Origin: Pseudomonadota bacterium
GTDB taxonomy: Bacteria; Pseudomonadota; Gammaproteobacteria; Steroidobacterales; Steroidobacteraceae
Reading direction: 5' to 3'
Assembly: GCA_018241425.1 (NCBI GenBank)
Contig: JAFEDU010000003.1
Location: 186,001 to 250,000 of the forward strand
DNA: 64,000 nt
Shown: piece by piece, positions 7,310-16,141 of the stretch
Numbering within the stretch: position 1 is the first letter of the stretch
Layout of the letters: every line of letters begins with the position of its first letter
Program-made: the position numbers and the translations under genes
The notes under the pieces: generated by a model
Told to the model about the DNA's origin: nothing
Databases searched by the model: none
Seen by the model: the letters and a program-made list of their open reading frames with translations, nothing else

Positions 7310-8968
7310 TCACCCGCCGTGGTGGGTTTCGAGCGCCGACAGGAGCGGTGTTCCGGGACGGGCCACCGCGCTGGCGAGCGCGATCTGGGTCTGTACGCCG
7401 GCGATGCCGTCCACCGCCAGCTGGTGCTGGCGCTGGAAGTCGCGCACCTGGGCGGTGAGCTCGGCGTCGAAGAGATCGCTCACCGGCTGCGCCGCGGCGG
7501 TGCCCTTCAGGTGGTCGAGGCTCTCGCGCAGCCAGCGCACCGGGGCACCGCGCATGCCCGCCGAGAGCGGCCGCACCGGCGAATTGGCCGGGCGCCACAG
7601 CATCACGAAGTCGCCGAGCCAGTAGCGCGACAGGTCGCCGAGGCTCACGTTCTGGCCACCGGCGAGCTCGATGCGCGCGTCGTCATCGGCGAGCGCCGTG
7701 AGCACCACCTGGTGACTGGCACCGGCCGCATCCGTGAGCACCAGGATCGCGGGGTGATTGTAGAGGCGCAGCTGCCCGAACGAGCCGCGCTCGGAGACGC
7801 ACTCCAGTCCCTGTTGCTGCGCCTGGGCGCACGGATCGGTGGTGCTCGGCTGGTACTTCGCACCCCAAAGCGCGAACAGCTTCGCGAACGCGCTGTCGGA
7901 GTCGGTCTCCGCGTTGTGCTGCGCGATGAGGTCGGCCAGGTGCACGGTCGCCGGCGCCGGCGCCGTCGCGGGTGCGGTGACCGCCGTCGCGGCCGCGACC
8001 GGTGCGGCGGCGGGCGTGGCCGCCGGGGCGCTCTCGTGCGCGAGCACGGTGCCGTGACCCTTCCAGGGCTCGAAGGTCCACACGAGGACGAGCAGGGCGA
8101 CGAGCCCCACCGCGGCCGTGCCGGTGAGCACCCACGGTAGCCAGTGCGGCGTGAAGCGCCGCCCGAACACTTCCGTGGCGGCGCTGCGTACGAGCGCGGG
8201 CGTGACGCGGTGGCGATCCAGCGAGTAGGCCCCGAGCAGGGCCCGGTCGCAGATCACGTTGATGACGCGCGGCACGCCCTGCGAGAGGCGGAAGATCTCG
8301 CCCAGCGCCTGGCCGCTGAAGATGTCGTTGGTGGCGCCGGCCACGCGCAGGCGGTGGCGCACGTAGGCAGTGGTCTCTTCGCGCGTCAGCGGACTTAAGT
8401 GGTAGCGGCCGGTGATGCGCTGCGCCAGCTGCCGCAGGTGGTAGCTGGCGAGCAGGTCGCGCAGCTCGGGCTGGCCGATGAGGATGATCTGCAGGAGCTT
8501 CTGCGTGTTGGTCTCGAGGTTGGTGAGCAGGCGCACCTGCTCGAGCACCTCGGGAGACAGGTTCTGCGCCTCGTCCACCACCAGCACCACGCGCTGCCCG
8601 GCGGCGTGCGCGCGCAGCAGGTAGTGGCTGAGGATGTCCACCAGGTCCTTGAGGCTCCCCTGAGCCGAGTCGGGCACGCCGATCCCGAGCTCCTCGCAGA
8701 TCGTGAGCAGGAACTCCGGCGCCGTCATGCGCGGATTCAGGATCAGGGCGATCTCGGCGTTCTTGGGCGTCTGCGCCAGGAGCGAGCGCACGATGGTGGT
8801 CTTGCCCGTGCCCACCTCGCCGGTCAGCTGCACGAACCCGCCGGCCTCGTTGATGCCGTACAGCAGGTGCGCGAGCGCCTCCGCGTGCCGCTCGCTCAGG
8901 TAGAGGTAGCGCGGATCGGGGGTGATCGCGAACGGCTTTTCGTTGAGGCCGAAGAACTGCAGGTACAT
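7310..8968 (-). CDS. gspA: GspA/ExeA-type AAA ATPase with peptidoglycan-binding domain
   Basis: 552 residues. The N-terminal half is an AAA ATPase that starts MYLQFFGLNEKPFAITPDPR, as in ExeA and related proteins. It has Walker A GEVGTGKTT (50-58), Walker B VVLVVDEAQNLS, and a sensor region with GQPELRDLL. A membrane segment follows near residue 280, then a low-complexity Ala/Thr linker, a periplasmic domain, and a C-terminal PG_binding_1-like module (ELTAQVRDFQRQHQLAVDG). This is the layout of ExeA, which uses ATP in the cytoplasm and binds peptidoglycan outside to guide type II secretin assembly. It sits 11 bases after dinB and 4 bases before gspB on the same strand. Confidence 0.9.
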   Translation of the reverse strand: MYLQFFGLNEKPFAITPDPRYLYLSERHAEALAHLLYGINEAGGFVQLTGEVGTGKTTIVRSLLAQTPKNAEIALILNPRMTAPEFLLTICEELGIGVPDSAQGSLKDLVDILSHYLLRAHAAGQRVVLVVDEAQNLSPEVLEQVRLLTNLETNTQKLLQIILIGQPELRDLLASYHLRQLAQRITGRYHLSPLTREETTAYVRHRLRVAGATNDIFSGQALGEIFRLSQGVPRVINVICDRALLGAYSLDRHRVTPALVRSAATEVFGRRFTPHWLPWVLTGTAAVGLVALLVLVWTFEPWKGHGTVLAHESAPAATPAAAPVAAATAVTAPATAPAPATVHLADLIAQHNAETDSDSAFAKLFALWGAKYQPSTTDPCAQAQQQGLECVSERGSFGQLRLYNHPAILVLTDAAGASHQVVLTALADDDARIELAGGQNVSLGDLSRYWLGDFVMLWRPANSPVRPLSAGMRGAPVRWLRESLDHLKGTAAAQPVSDLFDAELTAQVRDFQRQHQLAVDGIAGVQTQIALASAVARPGTPLLSALETHHGG

Positions 8969-8979
8969 GCGGGGAGATG

Positions 8980-10137
8980 CTACTCGATGGTGTTGCCGCG
9001 GCGCAGCGCCCGGCTGCCGAAGCGCGCCCGCGCCTCATCCAGCGCGGCGTCCACGCGGCTGTGCGGACGGGCGGCCGCGGTCTCGAACAGGCCGAGCTGC
9101 GCGGCCGGGGTCAGTTCAGTGAGGACCACGCCCAGCAGGCGAAGTTTCGCATCCGGGTTGCCGGCCAGCCAGCGTGCGAGCAGGTCCGCAGCCACGGCCG
9201 CGATGGTACGCCCCTCGCAGGTGGGCGGGGCGACTGCGCGCTGGCGCGTGAAGGTGGTGAAGTCGCCGCGGCGGATCTTGACCCCGATGCAGCCGGCCAT
9301 GAGCTCGCGCTGGCGCAGGCGGCTCGCCGCGAGGTCCGCCAGGCGCGCCAGGTGCCGCTGCAGTACGGCAGGCTCGCCGATGTCGGTCGCGAACGTGTCC
9401 TCGGCGCTAAGGGACTTCTCCTCGAGGTCCGGCTGCACCGGCCGCTCGTCGATGCCGGAGGCGCGCTCGCGCACCCAGGTGCTGTAGCGGCCGAAGATCG
9501 GCCACAGCAGCGCATCGGGGGCACTGCGCAGGGCCCCGAGCGTCGCGATGCCAGCCGCCTCGACGCGCGCGCCGGTCTTGCGCCCGAGTCCCGGCAGGCG
9601 CCGCACCGGCAGCGGGTCGAGCACCGCGTGCACGCGCTCCGGCGTCACGACCGTGAGCCCGTCGGGCTTGTCGAGGTCGGAGGCGATCTTGGCGATGAGC
9701 TTGTTGGGGGCGACGCCGACGGAGGCCGTGAGTCCGGTGCGTTCGCGGATGCGCTCCTTGATCAGGCGGCCGATGGCGACACCGCCCCCGAACAGCGCCT
9801 GGCTTGCGGTCACATCGAGGAAGGCCTCGTCCAGCGACAGTCCCTGCACCAGCGGCGTCATCTCGTGGAAGACGCCGAACACGGTGCGCGACACCTCCTG
9901 GTAGCGCGCCATGCGCGGGCGCACGCACACCGCGTGCGGGCACAGCCGCAGCGCGGTGCTCATCGGCATCGCCGAATGCACCCCGAAGCGGCGCACCTCG
10001 TAGCTGGCCGCGGCGACCACGCCGCGACCGCCGTCCCAGCCGACGATCAGGGGCTTGCCCTGGAGCTCGGGCGCATCGTGCTGCTCCACGGACGCGTAGA
10101 AGGCGTCCATGTCGACGTGCAGTACGGCGCGCGTCAC
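8980..10137 (-). CDS. dinB: DNA polymerase IV (Y family)
   Basis: 385 residues, a full-length Y-family translesion polymerase. The catalytic carboxylates are intact: D9 in VDMDAFYASVE and the later SLDEAFLDV. The helix-hairpin-helix thumb region (PLPVRRLPGLGRKTG) and the little-finger domain are present. A QLGLF sequence near the C terminus fits the beta-clamp-binding motif that pol IV needs for access to the replisome. Replication past damaged bases and SOS mutagenesis are the known roles. It lies in a tight same-strand run (13 bases after the DUF4399 gene, 11 before gspA), so it may be expressed as part of that transcript; I see no LexA box directly upstream. Confidence 0.95.
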   Translation of the reverse strand: MTRAVLHVDMDAFYASVEQHDAPELQGKPLIVGWDGGRGVVAAASYEVRRFGVHSAMPMSTALRLCPHAVCVRPRMARYQEVSRTVFGVFHEMTPLVQGLSLDEAFLDVTASQALFGGGVAIGRLIKERIRERTGLTASVGVAPNKLIAKIASDLDKPDGLTVVTPERVHAVLDPLPVRRLPGLGRKTGARVEAAGIATLGALRSAPDALLWPIFGRYSTWVRERASGIDERPVQPDLEEKSLSAEDTFATDIGEPAVLQRHLARLADLAASRLRQRELMAGCIGVKIRRGDFTTFTRQRAVAPPTCEGRTIAAVAADLLARWLAGNPDAKLRLLGVVLTELTPAAQLGLFETAAARPHSRVDAALDEARARFGSRALRRGNTIE

Positions 10138-10150
10138 GGGCGTCTATCCC

Positions 10151-10570
10151 TTACTTGAGCACCGTGATGGTGATCTTCGCGGAGAGCACCGGGGGGCTGT
10201 GCGGGATGTGGTTCTGGTCGGCGAGCAGCAGCTGGAGTGTGTGCTTGCCCGGGGCGAGGTCGAGCGAGGTCTCGGTCTGGCCCTTGCCGAAGTGCACCAC
10301 GTGCTCGTTGGCCGGGAGCGGCGCGGACAGGTCGGCCGGCGGGTCGGTGTCGATCAGCAGGTGGTGGTGGCCGGTGTTGTCGAACTTCACCCCGGCCGGG
10401 GCGATGCCCATACCCTTGAGGCCGAACTGCACGTGCACGGGGGAGTGCACGCGCGCGCCGTCGGCGGGCGCGATGATGTACGCCTCGGCGGCGGCCGGCG
10501 AGGGCGTGCGCTCCTGGGCGACGGCGAGCGGGACCAGGGCGAGCAGCAGTGCGGGGACGAGCTTACGCAT
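10151..10570 (-). CDS. DUF4399 periplasmic protein
   Basis: 139 residues with a Sec signal peptide (MRKLVPALLLALVPLAVAQ). The mature part is a small beta-rich domain of the DUF4399 family, recognised from the GHHHLLIDTD, VHFGKGQTET and GKHTLQLLLAD motifs. The histidine cluster suggests possible metal binding, but the family has no established function. It sits 12 bases downstream of the DUF3667 gene and 13 bases upstream of dinB, so it is probably translated from the same message. Confidence 0.85.
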   Translation of the reverse strand: MRKLVPALLLALVPLAVAQERTPSPAAAEAYIIAPADGARVHSPVHVQFGLKGMGIAPAGVKFDNTGHHHLLIDTDPPADLSAPLPANEHVVHFGKGQTETSLDLAPGKHTLQLLLADQNHIPHSPPVLSAKITITVLK

Positions 10571-10582
10571 GGAAACTCCTTG

Positions 10583-11575
10583 TCACAGGGTAAGGGCGGT
10601 GTAGAGGCTGGTGGCGATCAGCATGAGGCCGCCGAACACCAGATAGAAGAGGACCATCACCGCGAGCTTCGCGGTGGTACGCACGCGTCCCTGCCCATAG
10701 ACCACGCGCATGGAGCGGAACACGTACCAGGCCAGGTAGAAGAACACGCCCCAGCCGATCAGCGCGCCGAGCGCCGGCACGAGGCGCCGCAGCGGCCAGG
10801 CGATCAGGAGCAGCAGGAACACGAACGCGTGGTTGTGGAGGAACAGCAGCAGGTGCTCGATGTAGAAGCGCCGCGGCCGCCAGTACAGGAGCATCATCAC
10901 CGCCGCCAGCAGCGGCAGGAACAGGAACATGGCGCGCGGCACGTTGTGCAGGTAGGCCTCGGCCAGGTGCTGGCCGTTGTCCTCGAGCACCCGGTGGCAG
11001 GCCTGCGGCACCAGTGGCCCCAGGGTCTTCTCCCACGGGCCGTTGTAGGTGGCGTCCTTGCAGATGCGGTCGGCGCGGTGTTCGGGCGTCTCGTTGACGT
11101 AGGACTGGGTCACCTTCCCGTCCGCGCCGACGGTCTTGCCTCCCTGCGCCAGCGGGGTCCCGTTCGCGGCGAGATCGGAGGGATCGATCCGCACGGCCTG
11201 AAAGTGTGGATTGGCGAGTCCCGCCCACAGGAAGAACGCCACCGAGAGCACCAGGTACAGTCGCAGCGGCGGCAGGTAGCGGGCGCGGCGCCCCGCGAGG
11301 AACTCGCGAGTCAGGTGTCCGGGGCGGAACATCAGCGCCGCGAGCGTGCGCCACAGGCGCGAGTCGGCATGCGTGAGGTCCTCGGCTGCGTGCGCCGAGA
11401 ACTCCCACACCGAGTGCACGGGGGAGTCCAGGCGCTGTCCGCAGGCGCCGCAGAAGCGCTGCGCGACCGGGTTGCCGCAGTTCTCGCACAGCGCGCCGGC
11501 CGGCGCCGCCGGCACTGGCGGCAGCGCTTCGGCCGCGAGTGCCGGTGGCTGGGCTCCCGGCTGCGGTGCGCTCAT
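10583..11575 (-). CDS. DUF3667 membrane protein with zinc ribbon
   Basis: 330 residues. An N-terminal zinc ribbon (CENCGNP, then CGACGQRL) is followed by a conserved stretch (DSRLWRTLAALMFRPGHLTREFLAGRRARYLPP) typical in kind of DUF3667 proteins, and by four or five hydrophobic segments. Family members are uncharacterised inner-membrane proteins. The gene overlaps fadE by four bases (ATGA), so translation is coupled to that of the acyl-CoA dehydrogenase. A link with lipid or envelope metabolism is inference from position only. Confidence 0.82.
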   Translation of the reverse strand: MSAPQPGAQPPALAAEALPPVPAAPAGALCENCGNPVAQRFCGACGQRLDSPVHSVWEFSAHAAEDLTHADSRLWRTLAALMFRPGHLTREFLAGRRARYLPPLRLYLVLSVAFFLWAGLANPHFQAVRIDPSDLAANGTPLAQGGKTVGADGKVTQSYVNETPEHRADRICKDATYNGPWEKTLGPLVPQACHRVLEDNGQHLAEAYLHNVPRAMFLFLPLLAAVMMLLYWRPRRFYIEHLLLFLHNHAFVFLLLLIAWPLRRLVPALGALIGWGVFFYLAWYVFRSMRVVYGQGRVRTTAKLAVMVLFYLVFGGLMLIATSLYTALTL

Positions 11576-14097
11576 GCCACGTGGGCGCTTGAATGCGCGG
11601 CCGGCAGCGACTGGGTGCCGAGCGCCTGCGGATCGAAGTCGTCCACGTGGATCAGGTCCATGACCTTGCGGTCGTAGTCGCGCAGTGCAGCCGCCTCGGT
11701 CTCGGAGATGAGGCCGATGGCGAGCGCCTGCTGGATGCGCCCGGGCAGGTCGAGCGCCGTGACGCGCCCGGTCTTGACGCCCTCGACGCGGATGCGCTTC
11801 TCCAGGGGCTCGAGCTCGATCGCCAGCAGCAGCGCCTCCTGCAGCAGGCCGAGCGCGTTGGTGGGCTCCAGCGTGCGGTAGGTGAATTCGCCCAGGCGTT
11901 CGCGGGGGGCGGAGGGCTGCGTCACCAGGGCCGCGACCTTACGCCCGAGGCGGTCATCGGGCGCCGAGTAGATGCGCCCGCGCGGGAAGATGAGTGCCCG
12001 CATCAGCCCCGCGAGGAAAGGGCTGGGGAAGTTGCGCAGGAAGCCGTGCAGGTGCTCCTGGGCGTCGTACAGGAGGTTGCGGCAGGCCCACTCGACGATC
12101 GGGAGGTCCTCCGCCTGGCGGCCCTGGTTCTCGTGGTGCTTGAGCACCATGGAGGCGAGGTACATGCAGGAGAGCACGTCGCCCAGGCGTGCCGAGAGGT
12201 TCTCCTTCTTCTTGAGGTAACCGCCCAGGGTGAGCATGGCTACGTCGACCGCGAAGGCGAACGAGGCGGAGAAGCGCACCACGTGCTGGTAGTAGCGCGC
12301 GGTCGCCCCCTGCACCGGGGCGCGCGTGAAGCGTGCGTGCGTGAGCGCCATGATGAAGGAGCGCACGGCGTTGGAGATCGTGAAGCCGATGTGGCTGAAG
12401 AGCGCGCGGTCGAAGTCGTCCACGCCGCGGGCGCGGTCGGGATTGCGGGCCGCGGTCATCTCGCGCAGCACGAACGGGTGGCAGCGGATGGCGCCCTGGC
12501 CGAAGATGATGAGGTTGCGCGTCAGGAGGTTCGCGCCCTCGACCGTGATCGCCACGGGTACCACCTGGTAGCCGCGCCCGAGGTAGTTGCTGGGACCTAA
12601 GCAGATGCCCTTGCCGCCGTGGACGTCCATGGCGTCGTTGGCGACGCGCCGGCTCATCTCCGTGGCGTGGTACTTGAGGATCCCGGAGGGCACCGAGGGG
12701 CGCTCGCCGCCGTCGATCGCGCCGGCCGTGACCGAGCGCGCCGCATCGATGGTGTAGGTGAGCCCCACCATGCGCGCGATCACCGACTCGACGCCCTCGA
12801 ACTTGCCGACCGGCGTGTTGAACTGCTGGCGGATGCGGGCGTAGGCGCCGGTCGCCCACACCGCGGCCTTGGAGCCTCCGGTGGCGTTGGAGGGCAGCGA
12901 GATGCAGCGGCCCACGGAGAGCTGCTCCACCAGCATGCGCCAGCCAGCCCCGGCCATCTTCGGGCCGCCGATGATGAAGTCGAGCGGGACGAACACGTCC
13001 TTGCCCTGGATCGGCCCGTTCTGGAACGGGATGTTGAGCGGGAAGTGCCGCCGGCCGATGGTGACGCCCGCGGTGTTGCGCGGGATCAGCGCACAGGTGA
13101 TGCCGAGGTCCGCCTTGTCGCCCAGGAGCTTGTCCGGGTCGAACATGCGGAACGCGAGCCCGATGACCGTGGCCACGGGGGCGAGGGTGATGTAGCGCTT
13201 CTGGAAGTTGAGCCTCAGGCCCAGCACCTCGCGCCCCTGGTAGGTGCCGCGGCAGACGATGCCGGTATCGGGAATGGAGCTCGCATCCGAGCCGGCGCGC
13301 GGGCCGGTGAGGGCGAAGCAGGGCACTTCCTCGCCGCGCGCCAGGCGCGGCAGGTAGTGGTTCTTCTGCTCCTCGGTACCGTAGTGGTTGAGGAGCTCCC
13401 CCGGGCCCAGCGAATTGGGCACCGCGACCGTGGAGGAGCAGGTGGCGCTGCGGCTGGCGAGCTTCGCGAGCACGCACGAGTGCGCGTAGGCGGAGAACTC
13501 CAGGCCGCCGTACTTCTTCGGGATGATCATGGCGAAGAAGCCGCGCGACTTCAGGAACTCCCACACCTGCGGCGGCATGTCGCCGCGCTCGTGCGTGATG
13601 TTCCAGTCATCGAGCATGCGGCACAGCTCCTCGCAGGGGCCGGCGAGGAAGGCCTGCTCCTCGGCCGAGAGCTGCGGGGGCTTGGCCGCGAGCAGCTTCT
13701 GCCAGCGCGGCGCGCCGGTGAAGAGCTCGCCGTCCCACCACACCGTGCCGGCATCCAGGGCCTCCTTCTCGGTCTGCGACATCGAGGGCAGGAGCTTCAG
13801 GTACGCCTTCATGAAGGGGCGCGTGATCAGCGCCTTGCGCAGCGGGCGGATATTGAGCAGCCACAGCACCGCGAGCAGCACGCCCAGGAACCCCTTCCAC
13901 AGGTCTGCCGGCGCGCCGAGCAGCGTGTAGGCGGCGAACAGCACCGTGAAGGTGAGCGTGAAGGCGATCAGCGACAGCCGCTGGTAGGCGAGCAGCAGCA
14001 CCGCGCCCACGAACAGGAGCGTGATGATGCCGCCCACCTTCGTCACCGCGAAGGCGGCCGCCAGTATCAGGAGCAGCGAAACGATCGCACCCAGCAT
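11572..14097 (-). CDS. fadE: FadE-type acyl-CoA dehydrogenase
   Basis: 841 residues, close to the 814 of the E. coli enzyme and much longer than ordinary 380-residue acyl-CoA dehydrogenases. The first 70 residues hold two or three hydrophobic segments as in FadE, followed by a linker, the flavin-dependent acyl-CoA dehydrogenase core (GFFAMIIPKKYGGLEF; ALTGPRAGSDASS; DVHGGKGICLG) and a long C-terminal extension (DUF1974-like). It catalyses the FAD-linked first step of fatty acid beta-oxidation at the membrane. It is preceded by a purine-rich ribosome site (AAAGAGGATCC) 51 bases after mdh and followed by the overlapping DUF3667 gene. Confidence 0.93.
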   Translation of the reverse strand: MLGAIVSLLLILAAAFAVTKVGGIITLLFVGAVLLLAYQRLSLIAFTLTFTVLFAAYTLLGAPADLWKGFLGVLLAVLWLLNIRPLRKALITRPFMKAYLKLLPSMSQTEKEALDAGTVWWDGELFTGAPRWQKLLAAKPPQLSAEEQAFLAGPCEELCRMLDDWNITHERGDMPPQVWEFLKSRGFFAMIIPKKYGGLEFSAYAHSCVLAKLASRSATCSSTVAVPNSLGPGELLNHYGTEEQKNHYLPRLARGEEVPCFALTGPRAGSDASSIPDTGIVCRGTYQGREVLGLRLNFQKRYITLAPVATVIGLAFRMFDPDKLLGDKADLGITCALIPRNTAGVTIGRRHFPLNIPFQNGPIQGKDVFVPLDFIIGGPKMAGAGWRMLVEQLSVGRCISLPSNATGGSKAAVWATGAYARIRQQFNTPVGKFEGVESVIARMVGLTYTIDAARSVTAGAIDGGERPSVPSGILKYHATEMSRRVANDAMDVHGGKGICLGPSNYLGRGYQVVPVAITVEGANLLTRNLIIFGQGAIRCHPFVLREMTAARNPDRARGVDDFDRALFSHIGFTISNAVRSFIMALTHARFTRAPVQGATARYYQHVVRFSASFAFAVDVAMLTLGGYLKKKENLSARLGDVLSCMYLASMVLKHHENQGRQAEDLPIVEWACRNLLYDAQEHLHGFLRNFPSPFLAGLMRALIFPRGRIYSAPDDRLGRKVAALVTQPSAPRERLGEFTYRTLEPTNALGLLQEALLLAIELEPLEKRIRVEGVKTGRVTALDLPGRIQQALAIGLISETEAAALRDYDRKVMDLIHVDDFDPQALGTQSLPAAHSSAHVA

Positions 14098-14121
14098 GCA
14101 GCGGATCCTCTTTGGGCTCTG

Positions 14122-14139
14122 CCGGCCGCGCGCGGCCGG
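14122..14139. repeat. Perfect 18-bp GC palindrome between mdh and fadE
   Basis: CCGGCCGCGCGCGGCCGG is an uninterrupted palindrome in the 51-base gap between the mdh stop and the fadE start. In the minus-strand transcript it would fold into a short GC hairpin just upstream of the fadE ribosome site. There is no following U-tract, so it may be an mRNA-processing or partial attenuation element rather than a full terminator. Confidence 0.5.
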
Positions 14140-14148
14140 TGCGGCCCG

Positions 14149-15141
14149 CTAACCGAGCAGGCTCTTCACCCCGTCACGCTCCTCGAGCAGCTCCGCGTGC
14201 GTCGCATCCATGCGCTTGCGGCTGAACTCGTCGACGCTGAGGTCCGTGACGACGTGGTAGTCGCCGTTGCGGACCGTGACCGGGTAGGAATAGATGACCC
14301 CCGCGGGGATGCCATAGCTGCCGTCCGCGGGCACCGCCATGCTCACCCAGTCGCCCTCGGGCGTGCCGTGGAACCAGGTGCGCACGTGGTCGATGGCCGC
14401 CGAGGCCGCCGAGGCCGCCGAGGATGAGCCGCGCGCCTTGATGACCGCAGCGCCGCGCTGCTGCACGGTGGGGATGAAGGTCTTCTCGATCCACTCCGCA
14501 TCGACCAGCGACTTCGCGGGCTTGCCCCTGACGGTCGCGTGGCTGATGTCCGGGTACTGCGTGGCCGAGTGGTTGCCCCAGATGGTCATGCGGCGGATGT
14601 CGTTCACGTGCGTGCCGGTCTTCTCGGCCAGCTGCGAGAGCGCGCGGTTGTGGTCCAGGCGAGTCATCGCCGTGAAGTTGCGCGGCGACAGGCCGGGCGC
14701 GTTGGCGCGTGCGATCAGCGCGTTGGTGTTGGCGGGATTGCCGACCACGAGCACCTTGCAGTCGCGCCGCGCGCTCTCGTTCAGGGCCTTGCCCTGCGCG
14801 GAAAAGATCTGTGCGTTCGCCAGCAAGAGGTCCTTGCGCTCCATGCCCGGCCCGCGCGGCCGCGCCCCGACCAGCATCGCCACCTGGCAGTCCTTGAAGG
14901 CGACCTTCGCATCGTCGGTCGCCACGACCTTGTTGAGGGTCGGGAAAGCGCAGTCGTTCAGTTCCATCACCACCCCGCCGAGCGTCGGCAGCGCCGGGGT
15001 GATCTCGAGCAGGTGCAGGTTCACCGGGGTATCGGCGCCCAGCATGTCGCCGGCGGCGACGCGGAAGGCGAGGGCATAACCGATCTGACCGGCGGCACCG
15101 GTGATGGCGACGTTCACGGGGGCTTTCATGGGCTTGGTCAT
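14149..15141 (-). CDS. mdh: Malate dehydrogenase (NAD-dependent, TCA cycle)
   Basis: 330 residues, the length of the cytosolic-type bacterial malate dehydrogenases. The Rossmann motif [10 protein letters not shown] starts at about residue 12. The substrate arginine loop ([13 protein letters not shown]) and the catalytic histidine ([11 protein letters not shown]) are present, as is the characteristic [13 protein letters not shown] segment. It interconverts malate and oxaloacetate with NAD. I chose the ATG at 15141, which has AAGGA just upstream. A TTG 33 bases earlier is open, but it sits directly against a promoter-like TAGAAT and would add an unlikely Pro-rich leader. It is the first gene of a minus-strand run leading into fadE. 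Confidence 0.95.
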   Translation of the reverse strand: MTKPMKAPVNVAITGAAGQIGYALAFRVAAGDMLGADTPVNLHLLEITPALPTLGGVVMELNDCAFPTLNKVVATDDAKVAFKDCQVAMLVGARPRGPGMERKDLLLANAQIFSAQGKALNESARRDCKVLVVGNPANTNALIARANAPGLSPRNFTAMTRLDHNRALSQLAEKTGTHVNDIRRMTIWGNHSATQYPDISHATVRGKPAKSLVDAEWIEKTFIPTVQQRGAAVIKARGSSSAASAASAAIDHVRTWFHGTPEGDWVSMAVPADGSYGIPAGVIYSYPVTVRNGDYHVVTDLSVDEFSRKRMDATHAELLEERDGVKSLLG

Positions 15142-15174
15142 CGTCCTTGGCGCGTGCAGGGGAGGGGGCCTCAA

Positions 15175-15180
15175 ATTCTA
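15175..15180 (-). promoter_or_regulatory. Possible -10 element for mdh
   Basis: On the minus strand this hexamer reads TAGAAT, one mismatch from the sigma-70 consensus, 33 bases upstream of the chosen mdh start. No good -35 hexamer stands at 16-18 bases, so this is only a candidate. Confidence 0.25.
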
Positions 15181-15314
15181 GCCTGAGGCTGCCCCGTAAG
15201 CCCCGAAACCCCCTCCTTCGAGCCCCTGGGCGCCTCCCGGAGCGGCGATAGGGCCTGTGCCGGCCCTCAAGGGGCGCCCCCTCCTACCCCTCATAATTGT
15301 TTTACTGAACTAGC

Positions 15315-15343
15315 TTGACACTCAAGTAGTGTTCTAGTAGAGT
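15315..15343 (+). promoter_or_regulatory. Sigma-70 promoter of the small-peptide/GntR/ABC operon
   Basis: A consensus TTGACA (15315-15320) is followed after exactly 17 bases by TAGAGT (15338-15343). This is the best-matched promoter I can see in the window. It lies in an AT-richer stretch about 130 bases upstream of the 66-residue peptide gene and drives that gene and, presumably, the regulator and transporter behind it. Confidence 0.7.
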
Positions 15344-15350
15344 ACAACAC
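15329..15350 (+). promoter_or_regulatory. Candidate GntR/YtrA operator overlapping the -10 box
   Basis: GTGTT (15329-15333) and AACAC (15346-15350) form an inverted repeat with a 12-base centre that contains the -10 hexamer. YtrA-type GntR proteins commonly repress their own operons from sites overlapping the promoter, and a YtrA-type gene is the second gene downstream. Autorepression at this site is inference. Confidence 0.5.
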
Positions 15351-15470
15351 CAAGGAAGGCAATCTGAGCCCAAGGCAGAAAGCCCCCAGGAACGAAGACC
15401 CGAATTGAAGCTGACAGACGACCCGGACCTGCAAAGACAGCCCTGAAACCGAAAACCCAAGGAGACTCTC

Positions 15471-15671
15471 ATGAACGCTCTCGCCAATGCCTTCACCCGT
15501 GACCTGACCTGCGGCGTTGCCGCCACCCTGATCACCGTCGTGCTCGGGATGAGCTTCATCGCCTCGACCGCCGAGCCGCCCGGTGTCCACGCCCGTACGA
15601 CCCACACGGTCGGCCTGAACGCCCAGCACCCGCTGTTCGGCCAGTCTGAGCCGGCCGTTTTGGTAGATTAA
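15471..15671 (+). CDS. Small single-pass membrane peptide heading the GntR/ABC operon
   Basis: 66 residues preceded by a good ribosome site (AAGGAG, seven bases from the ATG). Residues 14-32 (CGVAATLITVVLGMSFIAS) form one hydrophobic segment, followed by a polar tail of about 34 residues. It could be a membrane-anchored peptide or a cleaved secreted one. I do not recognise a named family. It is the first gene after the strong promoter, with the GntR regulator 26 bases downstream. A role as a sensor or accessory of the ABC transporter is possible but is only suggested by position. Confidence 0.6.
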   Translation: MNALANAFTRDLTCGVAATLITVVLGMSFIASTAEPPGVHARTTHTVGLNAQHPLFGQSEPAVLVD

Positions 15672-15697
15672 TCGGCTACTCCACCGTTACAGGCGCC

Positions 15698-16141
15698 GTG
15701 TCTACGCTCATGGATCCGCAGTGGGATGACAGCCTGCCGATTTACCGGCAACTGCGCGACCGGGTGGTGGCGATGATCCTTGAGGGCGTCCTCAAGGAAG
15801 GTGATCCGCTGCCCTCGGTCCGCAACGTGGCCGCGGACTTCCGGCTGAACCCGCTGACGGTCCTCAAGGGCTACCAGCAGCTCGTGGACGAGCAGCTGGT
15901 GGAGAAGCGGCGCGGGCGCGGCATGTACGTGAGCATCGGCGCGCGCAAGGCGCTGATGAAGGACGAACGCCAGCGCTTCCTGGATGACGAGTGGCCGAAG
16001 ATCTACGCCACCATCCAGCGCCTGGGTCTTAACTTCGAGGAACTGCAGCGCGCGGGCGCGGCAGCGCCGGCCCCCGTGTGGCCGACGCCGCAGGGGAGCC
16101 CCGCGCAGCCGCCGGGTGAGGACGATGACAGCAGTAATTGA
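15698..16141 (+). CDS. GntR family regulator, YtrA subfamily
   Basis: 147 residues. The N-terminal winged helix begins with the family hallmark LPIYRQLRDRV and includes LPSVRNVAADFRLNPLTVLKGYQQL, then the wing EKRRGRGMYV. The C-terminal part is only about 60 residues, as in the YtrA subfamily, with no large effector domain. Such proteins usually repress adjacent ABC transporter genes in response to cell-envelope stress. The GTG at 15698 has a weak AGG site upstream; an in-frame ATG at 15710 is an alternative. It overlaps the ABC ATPase gene by 17 bases, and an operator-like palindrome overlaps the operon promoter. Confidence 0.88.
   Translation: MSTLMDPQWDDSLPIYRQLRDRVVAMILEGVLKEGDPLPSVRNVAADFRLNPLTVLKGYQQLVDEQLVEKRRGRGMYVSIGARKALMKDERQRFLDDEWPKIYATIQRLGLNFEELQRAGAAAPAPVWPTPQGSPAQPPGEDDDSSN

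Noticed and set aside
14395..14421. Three tandem 9-bp copies inside mdh, resembling a microsatellite insertion
   Set aside because: They encode the SAASAASAA stretch that is a normal, length-conserved part of this malate dehydrogenase family, so no insertion has occurred.
15142..15174. A TTG start extending mdh by 11 residues
   Set aside because: It would give a Pro-rich leader, has no ribosome site, and lies directly against a promoter-like TAGAAT. The ATG at 15141 has AAGGA upstream.
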